36,001 nt of DNA from Klenkia terrae. Lineage in GTDB: Bacteria > Actinomycetota > Actinomycetes > Mycobacteriales > Geodermatophilaceae. The notes below the pieces were generated by a model. That model was not told the DNA's origin, searched no databases, and saw nothing but the letters and a program-made list of their open reading frames with translations. The position numbers and the translations under genes were made by a program. Shown piece by piece: positions 7,764-16,561 of the stretch (position 1 is its first letter; each line of letters opens with the position of its first letter). The stretch spans positions 3,565,510 through 3,601,510 of the forward strand of contig NZ_UEXK01000004.1 in NCBI RefSeq assembly GCF_900491935.1, given 5' to 3'.

Positions 7764-10160
7764 GTGGTCGACCCCGCACCCGCACCGCAGGACCCGCAGG
7801 ACGACGCACCCCGGCCGCACGACCTGGGCGCCCTGGACCGGGCCGGCCGGGTGGCGGCCCTGGACGGCTGGCTGGCCGGTCTGCTCGCCGGCGCCGTGGC
7901 CGCCGCCCCCGCGCAGAAGGTCCGCCGGGGTCAGTCCGCGCCCGAGCCGGGCACCGGGATCGCGCTGGTCGCGGTCGGCAGCCTGGGCCGGCGCGAGCCC
8001 GCGCCCTACGGCGACCTGGACCTGGTGCTGGTGCACGACGGCCGGCCCGCGATCGCCGCGGTGGCCGACGCCCTCTGGTACCCGATCTGGGACGCCGGGC
8101 ACCAGCTCGACCACTCGGTGCGCACCGTGGCCGAGGCGGTGCAGGTGGCCGGCACCGACGTGAAGGCGGGCCTGGGCCTGCTCGACGCCCGGCTGGTCGC
8201 CGGGGACGCCGAGCTGGCCGCGGGGCTGCGCACCGCCACCCTCGCCGGCTGGCGGCAGTCGGCCAGCCGGCTGCTGCCCGAGCTGCGTGACCTCCGCCGC
8301 GGCCGGATCCGCACCGTCGGCGAGCTGGGCTTCCTGCTCGAGCCCGACCTCAAGGAGGCCTACGGCGGGCTGCGCGAGGGCCAGGTCCTGCGCGCGCTGT
8401 CCCTCGCCCAGCTGGTCGACCAGCCCCCGGCCGACGCCGAGGAGGCCTACGCGTTCCTGGTCGACGTCCGCGACGAGCTGCGCCGGCGCACCCGCCGGGC
8501 CACCGACGTGCTGGTCCGGCAGGAGCAGGCCGGTGTCGCCGACGCCCTGGCGCTGGCCGACGACGACGTCCTGCTGCGCCGGGTGAGCCTGGCCGGCCGA
8601 CGGCTGGCATTCGTCGCCGACGAGGCCTGGCGCCGGGTGGACGCCGCCCTGGTGCGCCGCCCGCGCGCCCGCTATCGGCGGGTGCAGCGCGAGCCGCTGG
8701 CCGAGGGCGTCGTGCGCCAGGGCGACGAGGTGGTGCTGGCCCGCGAGGCCCGCCCGGCCGCCGACCCCGGCCTGGTGCTGCGCGCCGCCGCCGCGGCCGC
8801 GCACGCCGACCTCCGGCTGTCGCCGTACACGCTCAAGGTGCTCGCGGTGCACGCCCCGCCGCTGCCCGAGCCGTGGACGGCGGAGGTGCGCTGGTCGTTC
8901 CTGCGGCTGCTGGCCAGCGGGCGCAGCGCCGTCCCGGTGCTGGAGCAGCTGGACCAGGAGGGCCTGCTGGTCCGGATGCTGCCGGAGTGGGACCACGTCC
9001 GGTCCCTGCCCCAGCGCCACCCCTGGCACCGGTTCACCGTCGACCGCCACCTGGTGGAGGCCGCCGCGGCCGGGGCCGAGCTGACCCGGGACGTCGACCG
9101 CCCCGACCTGCTGCTGGTCGGCGCGCTGCTGCACGACATCGGCAAGGGCCGGCCCGGGGACCACTCCGAGGTGGGCGGCGTGCTGGTCCGCGGCATCGCC
9201 GCCCGGATGGGCTTCCCGCCGGCCGACGTCGACGTGCTCGTCGCCATGGTCCGGTTCCACCTCGTGCTGCCCGACGTGGCCACCCACCGCGACCTCGACG
9301 ACCCGGCGACCATCGACCGGGTGGTGGAGACCATCGGCGGGGACGGCGCGCTGCTGCAGCTGCTGCACGCCCTGGCCCAGGCCGACGGCGCGGCCACCTC
9401 CAGCTCGGCCTGGTCGCCGTGGAAGGCGCACCTGGTGGCCGCCCTCGTCGGCCGGGTGGCCGCCCGGCTGGGCTCGACCGCGGTGCCCGAGCCGGTGCTG
9501 GAGCCCAGCGACCCGCAGGTCGAGGCGCCGGCGCCGGAGATCCCGGGCCCGACCCGGCCGGTGACCGTCGGCGTGGAGGACGTGGTGGACGGCCAGCAGG
9601 TCACCATCGGCGCCCCCGACCGGCCCGGTCTGTTCAGCGTCTGCGCCGGGGTGCTGGCGCTCAACCAGCTCGACGTCCGCGCCGCCCGGGTGACCGTGGA
9701 CGCCGGGTACGCGACGTCGGTCTTCGCCGTCCGGCCGCGGTTCGGCCGCCCGCCGGTGCCGGGCATCCTCGCCGACGCCGTCCGGGCGGCGATGGAGGGC
9801 ACCCTCCCGCTGGGGGAGCGGCTGGCCCAGCGCGAGCGGGACTACAGCCAGGACGGCTCCCGCGGCGCCCCGCCCCGGGTCGCCTGGTTCGACGCCGAGG
9901 CGACCGGCGCGGCGAACACGCTGGTGGAGGTGCGGGCCGCCGACCGGACCGGCCTGCTCTACCGGCTCACCGCGGCGCTGGCCGCCGAGGGCCTGGACGT
10001 CCGGGGCGCGACGGTGGAAACCCTCGGGGCCGACGCCGTCGACGCCTTCTACCTGGCCGACCCCTCGGGCACCCCGGTCGACGAGGGCCAGCGGGAGCGG
10101 GCGGCGCGCTCGCTGCTCGCCGCGGCGTCGGGCACGGCACCGGACCCGGCCCCGCGCTGA
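7764..10160 (+). CDS. glnD: PII uridylyl/adenylyltransferase GlnD
   Basis: A 798-residue bifunctional nitrogen sensor that nucleotidylates and deadenylylates/deuridylylates GlnK. Domain order is: nucleotidyltransferase with GSLGRREPAPYGDLD near residue 72 (the G-S and D-x-D motif), a linker with KEAYGGLREGQ, an HD hydrolase domain with LLHDIGKG near 458, and two C-terminal glutamine-sensing ACT domains (GAPDRPGLFSV near 613 and AADRTGLLYRL near 722). I prefer GTG 7764, preceded by GGAAGAGGAG five bases upstream, over ATG 7686, which lies in the loop of a hairpin, or ATG 7626 inside glnK. In Actinobacteria the enzyme acts as an adenylyltransferase. It is third in the amt-glnK-glnD operon, 112 bases after glnK. 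Confidence 0.94.
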   Translation: MVDPAPAPQDPQDDAPRPHDLGALDRAGRVAALDGWLAGLLAGAVAAAPAQKVRRGQSAPEPGTGIALVAVGSLGRREPAPYGDLDLVLVHDGRPAIAAVADALWYPIWDAGHQLDHSVRTVAEAVQVAGTDVKAGLGLLDARLVAGDAELAAGLRTATLAGWRQSASRLLPELRDLRRGRIRTVGELGFLLEPDLKEAYGGLREGQVLRALSLAQLVDQPPADAEEAYAFLVDVRDELRRRTRRATDVLVRQEQAGVADALALADDDVLLRRVSLAGRRLAFVADEAWRRVDAALVRRPRARYRRVQREPLAEGVVRQGDEVVLAREARPAADPGLVLRAAAAAAHADLRLSPYTLKVLAVHAPPLPEPWTAEVRWSFLRLLASGRSAVPVLEQLDQEGLLVRMLPEWDHVRSLPQRHPWHRFTVDRHLVEAAAAGAELTRDVDRPDLLLVGALLHDIGKGRPGDHSEVGGVLVRGIAARMGFPPADVDVLVAMVRFHLVLPDVATHRDLDDPATIDRVVETIGGDGALLQLLHALAQADGAATSSSAWSPWKAHLVAALVGRVAARLGSTAVPEPVLEPSDPQVEAPAPEIPGPTRPVTVGVEDVVDGQQVTIGAPDRPGLFSVCAGVLALNQLDVRAARVTVDAGYATSVFAVRPRFGRPPVPGILADAVRAAMEGTLPLGERLAQRERDYSQDGSRGAPPRVAWFDAEATGAANTLVEVRAADRTGLLYRLTAALAAEGLDVRGATVETLGADAVDAFYLADPSGTPVDEGQRERAARSLLAAASGTAPDPAPR

Positions 10161-10167
10161 GCCTGGA

Positions 10168-10173
10168 TACCCT
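10168..10173 (+). promoter_or_regulatory. candidate -10 of the ffh promoter
   Basis: TACCCT (TANNNT form) lies in the 49-base glnD-ffh gap, 36 bases before the ffh GTG. I see no convincing -35. It would allow ffh to be expressed independently of the nitrogen operon. Confidence 0.3.
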
Positions 10174-10209
10174 GGGGCCCGTTGGTTCCACCGCTGCTGA
10201 GGACGTGTT

Positions 10210-11727
10210 GTGTTCGAGACCCTCTCCGACCGGCTCGACAAGGTCTTCACCGGGCTGCGCGGCAAGGGCCGCCTGTCCGAGGCCGACATCGACGCCACGG
10301 CCCGCGAGATCCGCATCGCGCTGCTCGAGGCCGACGTCGCGCTGCCAGTGGTGCGCGAGTTCATCACCGCGATCAAGGAGCGGGCCCGCGGCGCCGAGGT
10401 CAGCCAGGCGCTGAACCCGGCGCAGCAGATCATCAAGATCGTCAACGAGGAGCTGATCGGCGTCCTCGGCGGGGAGACCCGGCGGATCCGCTACGCCAAG
10501 AACTCCCCGACGGTGATCATGCTGGCCGGCCTGCAGGGCGCCGGCAAGACCACGCTGGCCGGCAAGCTCGGCCGCTGGCTCAAGGCGCAGGGGCACACCC
10601 CGCTGCTGGTGGCCTGCGACCTGCAGCGCCCCAACGCGGTCAACCAGCTGTCCATCGTCGCCGGCCAGGCCGGCGTGGACGTCTACGCCCCGCAGCCGGG
10701 CAACGGGGTGGGCGACCCGGTCGCGGTGGCCCGTGAGTCGATCGAGCACGCGCGGCGCACCATGCACGACGTCGTCGTCGTCGACACCGCCGGCCGGCTG
10801 GGCATCGACGCCGAGCTGATGGCCCAGGCCGCCGGCATCCGCGACGCCGTCCAGCCCGACGAGACGCTCTTCGTCGTCGACGCGATGATCGGCCAGGACG
10901 CCGTCACCACCGCGATCGCCTTCCAGGAGGGCGTCGGGTTCTCCGGCGTCGTGCTCACCAAGCTCGACGGCGACGCCCGCGGTGGTGCCGCGCTGTCGGT
11001 GCGCGGGGTGACCGGGCAGCCGATCATGTTCGCGTCGACCGGTGAGAAGCTCGCCGACTTCGACGTCTTCCACCCCGAGCGGATGGCCTCGCGCATCCTC
11101 GGGATGGGCGACGTCCTCACCCTGATCGAGCAGGCCGAGCAGGCCTTCGACGCCGACCAGGCCGAGGCCATGGCGAGCAAGCTCGCCAGCCGCGAGGGCT
11201 TCACCCTCGAGGACTTCCTCGAGCAGATGATGGCCATCCGCAAGATGGGCCCGATCGCCAACCTGCTGAAGATGCTGCCCGGCGCCGGGCAGATGAAGGA
11301 GCAGCTGGCGAACATCGACGACCGCGACCTCGACCGCACCGCGGCGATCATCCGGTCGATGACCCCGGGGGAGCGGGTCACCCCCAAGATCATCAACTCC
11401 TCCCGCAAGGTGCGCATCGCCAACGGCTCCGGCGTCACCGTCACCGAGGTGAACTCGCTGCTGGAGCGGTTCGTGCAGGCCCAGAAGATGATGGGCCAGA
11501 TGGCCGGCTCCATGGGCATGCCGGGCATGGGCCCGATGTCGAAGAAGGCCCGCGGCCGGCAGCAGCAGGCGGTCGCCCGCAAGGGCAAGAAGGGCAAGAA
11601 GGCTCCGGCCCGCCGGCAGATCGGTGCGGGGTCCGGCATGCCACCGGGCGGGATCCCGGGCCTGCCGCCGGGCCAGGCGATGCCGGACCTGAGCAAGCTG
11701 GACTTCAGCCAGTTCAAGGACCGCTGA
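10210..11727 (+). CDS. ffh: signal recognition particle protein Ffh (SRP54)
   Basis: A 505-residue SRP GTPase that binds 4.5S RNA and signal sequences and delivers ribosomes to FtsY. The N domain begins VFETLSDRLDKVFTGLRGKG. The G domain has GLQGAGKTT (about residue 107), DTAGRLGID and TKLDGDARGG. The methionine-rich M domain has DFLEQMMAIRKMGP and the RNA-binding helix TPKIINSSRKVRIANGSG. After the M domain comes a basic Lys/Arg tail (KKGKKAPARR) and a Gly/Pro/Met end, common in Actinobacteria. The GTG start at 10210 has a GAGGA site seven bases upstream. The amidohydrolase follows after 5 bases, so they are likely co-transcribed. Confidence 0.97.
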   Translation: MFETLSDRLDKVFTGLRGKGRLSEADIDATAREIRIALLEADVALPVVREFITAIKERARGAEVSQALNPAQQIIKIVNEELIGVLGGETRRIRYAKNSPTVIMLAGLQGAGKTTLAGKLGRWLKAQGHTPLLVACDLQRPNAVNQLSIVAGQAGVDVYAPQPGNGVGDPVAVARESIEHARRTMHDVVVVDTAGRLGIDAELMAQAAGIRDAVQPDETLFVVDAMIGQDAVTTAIAFQEGVGFSGVVLTKLDGDARGGAALSVRGVTGQPIMFASTGEKLADFDVFHPERMASRILGMGDVLTLIEQAEQAFDADQAEAMASKLASREGFTLEDFLEQMMAIRKMGPIANLLKMLPGAGQMKEQLANIDDRDLDRTAAIIRSMTPGERVTPKIINSSRKVRIANGSGVTVTEVNSLLERFVQAQKMMGQMAGSMGMPGMGPMSKKARGRQQQAVARKGKKGKKAPARRQIGAGSGMPPGGIPGLPPGQAMPDLSKLDFSQFKDR

Positions 11728-11732
11728 CCGCC

Positions 11733-12818
11733 GTGCTGCACCTGTCGGGGGTGCTGCTGCCCGAGGGCGAGCAGCGCGACCTGTGGGTGCGGGACGGCGC
11801 GATCACCTTCGAGCGGGTGCCCGGCGCCGAGACGGTCTCCCGGGGCGGCTTCGTGCTGCCCGGGCTGGTCGACGCGCACTGCCACGTGGGCATCGCCCGC
11901 GGCGGCGGCCCCGTCGACGACCTCACCGCCGCCCGGGAGCAGGCGCTGGTCGAGCGGGACGCCGGGGTGCTGCTGCTGCGCGACTGCGGCTCCCCGGTCG
12001 ACACCCGGGCGCTGGACGACGACCCCGCCCTGCCGCGGATCCTGCGCGCCGGGCGGCACGTGGCCCGGGAGCGCCGCTACATCCCCGGGCTGGCCGTCGA
12101 GGTCGAGCCGGCCGACCTGGTCGAGGAGGTGCGCCGGCAGGCCCGCCGCGGCGACGGCTGGGTGAAGCTGGTCGGCGACTGGATCGACCGCAGCGCCGGT
12201 GACCTGGGTCCGCTGTGGCCCGACGACGTGCTGGCCGCCGCGGTCTCGGCCGCGCACGCCGAGGGCGCTCGGGTCACCGCGCACACCTTCGGCACCGACG
12301 CGCTGCCGGGCCTGGTCGGGGCCGGCATCGACTGCATCGAGCACGGCACCGGCCTGACCGAGGACCTGATCGGCGAGATGGCCGCGCGCGGCACGGCCGT
12401 CGTCCCGACGCTGGTGAACGTGGCGCACTTCCCGGGCTTCGCCGACGCGGGGGAGCGCAAGTTCCCGTCCTACGCCTCGACGATGCGTCGGCTGCACGCC
12501 TCGTCGGGGGCCGTCGTCCGGGCGGCGTACGAGGCCGGGGTGCCGGTGTTCGCCGGCACCGACGCCGGCGGCGGGATCGACCACGGGGTGGTCGCCGACG
12601 AGATCCGCGCGCTGCACGCCGCCGGGCTGCCGCGCGCCGCCGCGCTGGCCGCCGGCTCGTGGGCCGCGCGGGAGTGGCTGGGCCTGCCCGGCCTGGTGGA
12701 GGGCGCGCCCGCCGACCTGGTCGTCTACGCCACCGACCCGCGGGAGGACCTGGACGCCCTGACCGGCCCCGAGCTGACCCTCCTCCGCGGCCGGGTGGTC
12801 AGCGCTCCCCGGAGTTGA
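11733..12818 (+). CDS. amidohydrolase family protein
   Basis: A 361-residue metal-dependent hydrolase of the imidazolonepropionase/amidohydrolase superfamily. It shows the N-terminal metal pair His49-Cys-His51 in GLVDAHCHVG, a WVKLVGDW strand whose lysine could be the carbamylated ligand, a later TAHTFG histidine, EHGTG, and the catalytic Asp in FAGTDAGGG. The C-terminus ends in the usual small beta-sandwich (GAPADLVVY). The reaction cannot be assigned more precisely. A homologous gene directly downstream of ffh is common in Actinobacteria (Mycobacterium Rv2915c is the type I recall). The GTG start lies five bases after ffh. The stop codon is embedded in the left arm of the palindromic element 12814-12886. 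Confidence 0.88.
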   Translation: MLHLSGVLLPEGEQRDLWVRDGAITFERVPGAETVSRGGFVLPGLVDAHCHVGIARGGGPVDDLTAAREQALVERDAGVLLLRDCGSPVDTRALDDDPALPRILRAGRHVARERRYIPGLAVEVEPADLVEEVRRQARRGDGWVKLVGDWIDRSAGDLGPLWPDDVLAAAVSAAHAEGARVTAHTFGTDALPGLVGAGIDCIEHGTGLTEDLIGEMAARGTAVVPTLVNVAHFPGFADAGERKFPSYASTMRRLHASSGAVVRAAYEAGVPVFAGTDAGGGIDHGVVADEIRALHAAGLPRAAALAAGSWAAREWLGLPGLVEGAPADLVVYATDPREDLDALTGPELTLLRGRVVSAPRS

Positions 12819-12886
12819 TCATCGTCATCCGCAGGTCGGACCCGCCGCCCGCCGGCGTGTCCCACCTGCACCTCACGATGATCAAC
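12814..12886. repeat. imperfect palindromic element between convergent genes
   Basis: The outer 12 bases of each arm pair perfectly (GTTGATCATCGT, 12814-12825, with 12875-12886). After a five-base mismatched stretch there are a further six paired bases (GCAGGT), one mismatch and four more pairs, around a 17-base loop. The TGA stops of both the amidohydrolase (12816-12818) and the acetyltransferase (12882-12884) lie within the arms. It could act as a bidirectional terminator or be a member of a REP-like family. Confidence 0.7.
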
Positions 12887-13361
12887 GAGGCAGCTCGAGC
12901 TTGAACCCGGTGTGCGAGGCGCGGAAGCCCAGGCGCTCGTAGAAGCGGTGGGCGTCGGCGCGCTGCGCGTCGTTGGTGAGCTGGATCAGCGCGCACCCCC
13001 GTCCCGCTGCCTCCTCGACCGCCCAGCGCACCAGCGCGGACCCCAGCCCGGAGCCGCGGTGGTCGCGGTGCACCCGGACCGCCTCGACCTGCCCGCGCCG
13101 TGCTCCGCCGCGGGACAGGGAGGTCAGCACGCTGAGCTGCAGGGTCCCCACCACCATGTGCTCGGCCTCGGCGACGACCAGCAGGTGCGCCGGGTCGGCG
13201 TCCACCTCGGCGAACGCGCGCCGGTACGGGGCCAGGTCGGTCGGTGACTCCCGCGTGCGACCCAGCGGGTCGTCGGCGAGCAGCCCGACCAGGGCGGGGA
13301 CGTCGTCGGCCCGGGCCCGGCGCAGGGTCGCCGCGGGGGTGAGCGCCACGGACAGGTCCAC
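12882..13361 (-). CDS. GNAT-family N-acetyltransferase
   Basis: A 159-residue acetyl-CoA-dependent acetyltransferase. The acetyl-CoA motif A is visible as [20 protein letters not shown] (the R/Q-x-x-G-x-G/A loop is RGSGLG), followed by the typical [19 protein letters not shown]-terminal strand. The substrate is unknown; small GNATs of this type may acetylate amino groups of metabolites, antibiotics or proteins. The GTG start at 13361 is the first start before the RRARADD domain entry. It is divergent from proS (56-base gap) and convergent with the amidohydrolase; its stop codon sits in the palindromic element. Confidence 0.87.
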   Translation of the reverse strand: MDLSVALTPAATLRRARADDVPALVGLLADDPLGRTRESPTDLAPYRRAFAEVDADPAHLLVVAEAEHMVVGTLQLSVLTSLSRGGARRGQVEAVRVHRDHRGSGLGSALVRWAVEEAAGRGCALIQLTNDAQRADAHRFYERLGFRASHTGFKLELPR

Positions 13362-13417
13362 GCCGGCACCGTAAACCGGTCGCGGGTGGCCCGGAGGGTG
13401 CTGGGAGGATGCAGCCC

Positions 13418-15166
13418 GTGCTGCTCAAGATGTCCACCCTGTTCGTGCGCACCCTCCGGGACGACCCGGCCGACGCCGAGGTCCCCAGCCACCGTCTGCT
13501 CGCCCGCGGCGGGTACATCCGCCGGGCGGCCCCCGGTGGGTTCACCTGGCTGCCGCTGGGCTGGCGGGTGCTGCGCAACGTGGAGCGGATCGTCCGCGAG
13601 GAGATGGACGCGATGGGCGCCCAGGAGGTGCACTTCCCGGCCCTGCTGCCCCGCGAGCCCTACGAGGCCACCGGCCGCTGGACCGAGTACGGGGACAACG
13701 TGTTCCGGCTCAAGGACCGCCGGGGCGCCGACTTCCTGCTCGGCCCCACCCACGAGGAGATGTTCACGCTCCTGGTGAAGGACCTCTACGGCTCCTACAA
13801 GGACCTGCCGGTCTCGCTGTACCAGATCCAGACCAAGTACCGGGACGAGGCGCGGCCCCGGGCCGGGCTGTTCCGCACCCGCGAGTTCGTCATGAAGGAC
13901 AGCTACAGCTTCGACGTCGACGACGCCGGGCTCGAGCGCTCCTACGCCGCCCACCGCGAGGCCTACACCCGGGTCTTCGAGCGGCTGGGCCTGGAGTACG
14001 TCATCGTCTCGGCGACGTCGGGGGCCATGGGCGGCTCCCGGTCCGAGGAGTTCCTGACCCCGACGGCCATCGGCGAGGACACCTTCGTCCGCTCGGCCGG
14101 CGGCTACGCGGCCAACGTGGAGGCGGTCACCACCGTCGTCCCCGAGTCGATCCCGCTCAAGGGCCTGCCCGCCGCGCACGTCGAGGACACCCCCGACACC
14201 CCGACCATCGACACCCTGGTGGCCGTCGCCGTCGAGCGCTTCCCGGACGCCGGGTACACCGCGGCGCACACGCTGAAGAACGTCGTCGTCCAGCTGCGGC
14301 ACCCCGACGGCACCGCGCAGCCGCTGGTCATCGGCCTGCCCGGCGACCGGGACGTGGACACCAAGCGGCTGGAGGCCCAGGTGGCCCCGGCCGAGGTCGA
14401 GCCGTTCACCGACTTCGCCGCGCACCCCGCGCTGGTCAAGGGCTACATCGGGCCGCAGGTGCTGGGGGAGGAGTCGGCCTCGGGCATCCGCTACCTGGTC
14501 GACCCCCGCGTGGTCCCCGGCACCCGCTGGATCACCGGGGCCAACGAGCCCGGCAAGCACGTCTTCGACCTCGCCGCCGGCCGGGACTTCACCTGGGACG
14601 GCGTGATCGAGGCCGCCGAGGTGCGCGCCGGCGACCCCGCCCCCGACGGCTCGGGCCCCCTGGAGCTCGCCCGCGGGGTCGAGATGGGCCACGTGTTCGC
14701 CCTGGGCCGCAAGTACGCCGAGGCGCTGGACCTCAAGGTGCTCGACGAGAACGGCAAGCTGGTCACGGTGACCATGGGCTCCTACGGCATCGGGGTCTCC
14801 CGGGCCGTGGCCGCGATCGCCGAGTCCACCCACGACGAGCTGGGCCTGGTCTGGCCGCGCGCGGTCGCCCCCGCCGACGTGCACGTCGTGGCCACCGGCA
14901 AGGACGCCGCGGTGTTCGAGGCTGCCCTCGCGCTGTCCCAGGAGCTGGTCGCCGCCGGGCTCACCGTGCTCTACGACGACCGGCCCAAGGTCAGCCCCGG
15001 CGTGAAGTTCAAGGACGCCGAGCTGCTCGGGATGCCGACCATCGTCACCGTCGGCCGCGGCCTGGTCGACGGCGTCCTGGAGCTGCGCGACCGGGCCACC
15101 GGCGAGCGCGAGGAGATCCCCGTCGACGGCGCGGCCGCCGCCGTCCTGGCCGCCGTCCGCGGCTGA
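13418..15166 (+). CDS. proS: prolyl-tRNA synthetase (bacterial type with editing domain)
   Basis: A class II aminoacyl-tRNA synthetase of about 582 residues that charges tRNA-Pro. Motif 2 ([26 protein letters not shown]) and the TxE-type loop GPTHEEMFT are visible. A YbaK-like cis-editing insertion lies around residues 230-380 ([33 protein letters not shown]). Motif 3 is [16 protein letters not shown], and there is a C-terminal anticodon-binding domain. GTG 13418 (VLLKMSTLF) is favoured because GGGAGG lies nine bases upstream; the ATG at 13409 overlaps that site, and ATG 13430 is a further alternative. It is single and divergent from the GNAT gene. A palindromic element begins five bases after the stop. 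Confidence 0.96.
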   Translation: MLLKMSTLFVRTLRDDPADAEVPSHRLLARGGYIRRAAPGGFTWLPLGWRVLRNVERIVREEMDAMGAQEVHFPALLPREPYEATGRWTEYGDNVFRLKDRRGADFLLGPTHEEMFTLLVKDLYGSYKDLPVSLYQIQTKYRDEARPRAGLFRTREFVMKDSYSFDVDDAGLERSYAAHREAYTRVFERLGLEYVIVSATSGAMGGSRSEEFLTPTAIGEDTFVRSAGGYAANVEAVTTVVPESIPLKGLPAAHVEDTPDTPTIDTLVAVAVERFPDAGYTAAHTLKNVVVQLRHPDGTAQPLVIGLPGDRDVDTKRLEAQVAPAEVEPFTDFAAHPALVKGYIGPQVLGEESASGIRYLVDPRVVPGTRWITGANEPGKHVFDLAAGRDFTWDGVIEAAEVRAGDPAPDGSGPLELARGVEMGHVFALGRKYAEALDLKVLDENGKLVTVTMGSYGIGVSRAVAAIAESTHDELGLVWPRAVAPADVHVVATGKDAAVFEAALALSQELVAAGLTVLYDDRPKVSPGVKFKDAELLGMPTIVTVGRGLVDGVLELRDRATGEREEIPVDGAAAAVLAAVRG

Positions 15167-15171
15167 CGCCC

Positions 15172-15267
15172 CCGGCGTGGATCAGCTCAGCTGATCCACG
15201 TCCGTCCTGGCTCACCGACGCCGGTGAGCCAGGACGCACGGTGCTGCACCCAGCTGATCCACGCCGG
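15172..15267. repeat. 96-bp element with 16-bp terminal inverted repeats and two internal palindromes
   Basis: The ends CCGGCGTGGATCAGCT (15172-15187) and 15252-15267 are perfect inverted copies. Inside, 15176-15200 is a 12+1+12 palindrome using the left end. A separate 15-bp perfect hairpin with a four-base loop spans 15203-15236. The motif CAGCTGATCCACG therefore occurs twice in direct orientation and once inverted. The element fills the gap between the proS stop and the convergent glyoxalase stop. It looks like a MITE/REP-type sequence or an elaborate bidirectional terminator. No open frame or target duplication is seen. Confidence 0.75.
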
Positions 15268-15647
15268 TCAGCGGGCGACCAGCTCCACCTCGAAGCCGTC
15301 GGCGTCCTCCAGGTAGGCGGCGCGGTGGTCCGGGCCGCCGGCGAACGGGTGCCGGTCGCCGAAGAACAACCGCCACCCGTGGGACGGCGCCGCGGCCACC
15401 AGCTCGTCCAGGTGGCCGGCCGCGACGTGGAACGCCAGCAGAAGGACCCCGTCCCCCTCACGACTCGCAAGCTCGCCGCGAGCCTCTGGACGGGGCCGAG
15501 CACCACGTACAGGTCGCCGTCCCGCCACGACCGCCCGTGGTCCCACGCCTGGTACGGCTGCGCGCCCAGCGCCGTCAGCAACCACCCCCACGAGCGCTCG
15601 GCGCGCGTGAGGTCGGGCACCCACAGCTCCAGGTGGTGCAGCAGCAT
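15268..15647 (-). pseudogene. glyoxalase/VOC-family gene, frame-disrupted
   Basis: The first part, from ATG 15647 (AGGAGG site upstream), reads MLLHHLELWVPDLTRAE...GDLYVVLGP, the normal start of a small vicinal-oxygen-chelate protein of about 125 residues. The second part reads LLLAFHVAAGHLDELVAAAPSHGWRL...AYLEDADGFEVELVAR, the normal end, but in another frame; the 380-base span is not a multiple of three. The family segment expected between VVL and LAFHV (about 19 residues ending GLNH) is replaced by a 49-base palindrome (15447-15495). Either this element disrupted the gene or it replaced its middle. Translating from the start alone gives nonsense after residue 50. An assembly error is possible but would not explain the palindrome. 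Confidence 0.75.
15447..15495. repeat. 49-bp palindromic element inside the glyoxalase gene
   Basis: Outer arms CCCCGTCC (15447-15454) and GGACGGGG (15488-15495) pair perfectly. Inner arms CTCGC (15464-15468) and GCGAG (15478-15482) pair too, with an alternative GCTCG/CGAGC pairing. It sits exactly where the reading frame of the host gene breaks, suggesting an inserted REP-like unit. Confidence 0.6.
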
Positions 15648-15669
15648 CCGGCGTCCTCCTGTCGTCTGG

Positions 15670-15675
15670 CATGAT
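15670..15675 (+). promoter_or_regulatory. candidate -10 of the rpsP operon
   Basis: CATGAT preceded by TGG, 135 bases upstream of rpsP. The same GGCANGAT form occurs ahead of rplS and pyrH in this window. A matching -35 is not evident. It implies a leader of over 120 bases. Confidence 0.4.
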
Positions 15676-15809
15676 GAGCGGTCGAACACGTGACCCGGCG
15701 GCCCTCTCACCGTCGACGAGCGTGTCCAGCCGCACCGCCCCCGGACGCAACCCCACACGTCTGCCGGGGTGGGCACCCCGAATCTCGTACGAGGAGCACA
15801 CCACACACC

Positions 15810-16283
15810 GTGGCCACCAAGATCAAGCTCATGCGTCTCGGCAAGAAGCGCGCGCCGTACTACCGCATCGTCGTCGCCGACGCCCGCACCAAGCGCGATG
15901 GCCGGTCGATCGAGACCATCGGTCTGTACCACCCCAAGGAGGACCCCTCCTACATGGAGGTCGACGCCGAGCGCGCGGCCTACTGGCTCGGTGTCGGCGC
16001 CCAGCCGACCGAGGCCGTGGCCGCGATCTTCCGCGTGACCGGTGACTGGCAGAAGTTCAAGGGCGAGCCGGCGCCGGCCCCCATGCGCGTCGCCGAGCCC
16101 AAGCCGGACAAGAAGGCCACCTACGAGGAGGCCGCCCGTGCGGCCGCCGACGAGCCCGCCGCCGGTGCCACCACGCCGAAGAAGAAGGCTGCGGTCAAGG
16201 CCGACGCCACCCCCGAGGCCGAGGCCAAGCTGGCCGAGAACGCCCCTGCCGACGGCTCCGCCGGCAAGACGGCCGCCGAGTAA
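15810..16283 (+). CDS. rpsP: 30S ribosomal protein S16
   Basis: A 157-residue S16. The conserved core is residues 1-80: [24 protein letters not shown], then [16 protein letters not shown] and [16 protein letters not shown] long Ala/Lys/Glu-rich C-terminal extension (about 75 residues) follows, as in many high-GC Actinobacteria; E. coli S16 is only 82 residues. The GTG start at 15810 places the conserved VATKIKLMR at the N-terminus; the open frame upstream is leader. A GAGGAG lies 13 bases upstream, somewhat far. It is first in rpsP-khpA-rimM-trmD-Nudix and is probably transcribed from the promoter near 15670. Confidence 0.97.
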   Translation: MATKIKLMRLGKKRAPYYRIVVADARTKRDGRSIETIGLYHPKEDPSYMEVDAERAAYWLGVGAQPTEAVAAIFRVTGDWQKFKGEPAPAPMRVAEPKPDKKATYEEAARAAADEPAAGATTPKKKAAVKADATPEAEAKLAENAPADGSAGKTAAE

Positions 16284-16286
16284 CCC

Positions 16287-16523
16287 GTGCTCGAAGAAGC
16301 GCTCGAGCACCTGGTCAAGGGCATCGTCGACAACCCCGACGACGTCGCCGTCGACCTGATCGACGGCCGCCGCGGCAAGACCCTCGAGGTCCGGGTGCAC
16401 CCCGAGGACCTGGGCAAGGTGATCGGCCGCGGCGGGCGCACCGCCAAGGCGCTGCGCCAGGTCATGACCGGTGTCGGGGGGCGCGGCCTGCGGGTCGACG
16501 TCGTCGACACCGACGGGCGCTGA
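16287..16523 (+). CDS. khpA: KH-domain RNA-binding protein KhpA
   Basis: A 78-residue protein consisting of one KH domain. The GxxG RNA-binding loop appears as VIGRGGRTAKALRQV (about residues 44-58), preceded by the LVKGIVDNPDDVAV entry. The KhpA family partners with KhpB/Jag in some bacteria and influences cell elongation and sRNA biology; the role here is inferred only. The GTG start lies 3 bases after the rpsP stop, so it is operonic and probably coupled. Location between rpsP and rimM is the standard actinobacterial and firmicute arrangement. Confidence 0.95.
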   Translation: MLEEALEHLVKGIVDNPDDVAVDLIDGRRGKTLEVRVHPEDLGKVIGRGGRTAKALRQVMTGVGGRGLRVDVVDTDGR

Positions 16524-16561
16524 GCACCACCCCGCACCCGCAGGACAGCTCACCGGACACC

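Noticed and set aside
11173-11210. Similarity of an ffh segment (GCAAGCTCGCC..CGCGAG) to the 49-bp element at 15447
   Set aside because: It encodes the conserved Ffh M-domain region ASKLASREG and lacks the outer arms; a chance match.
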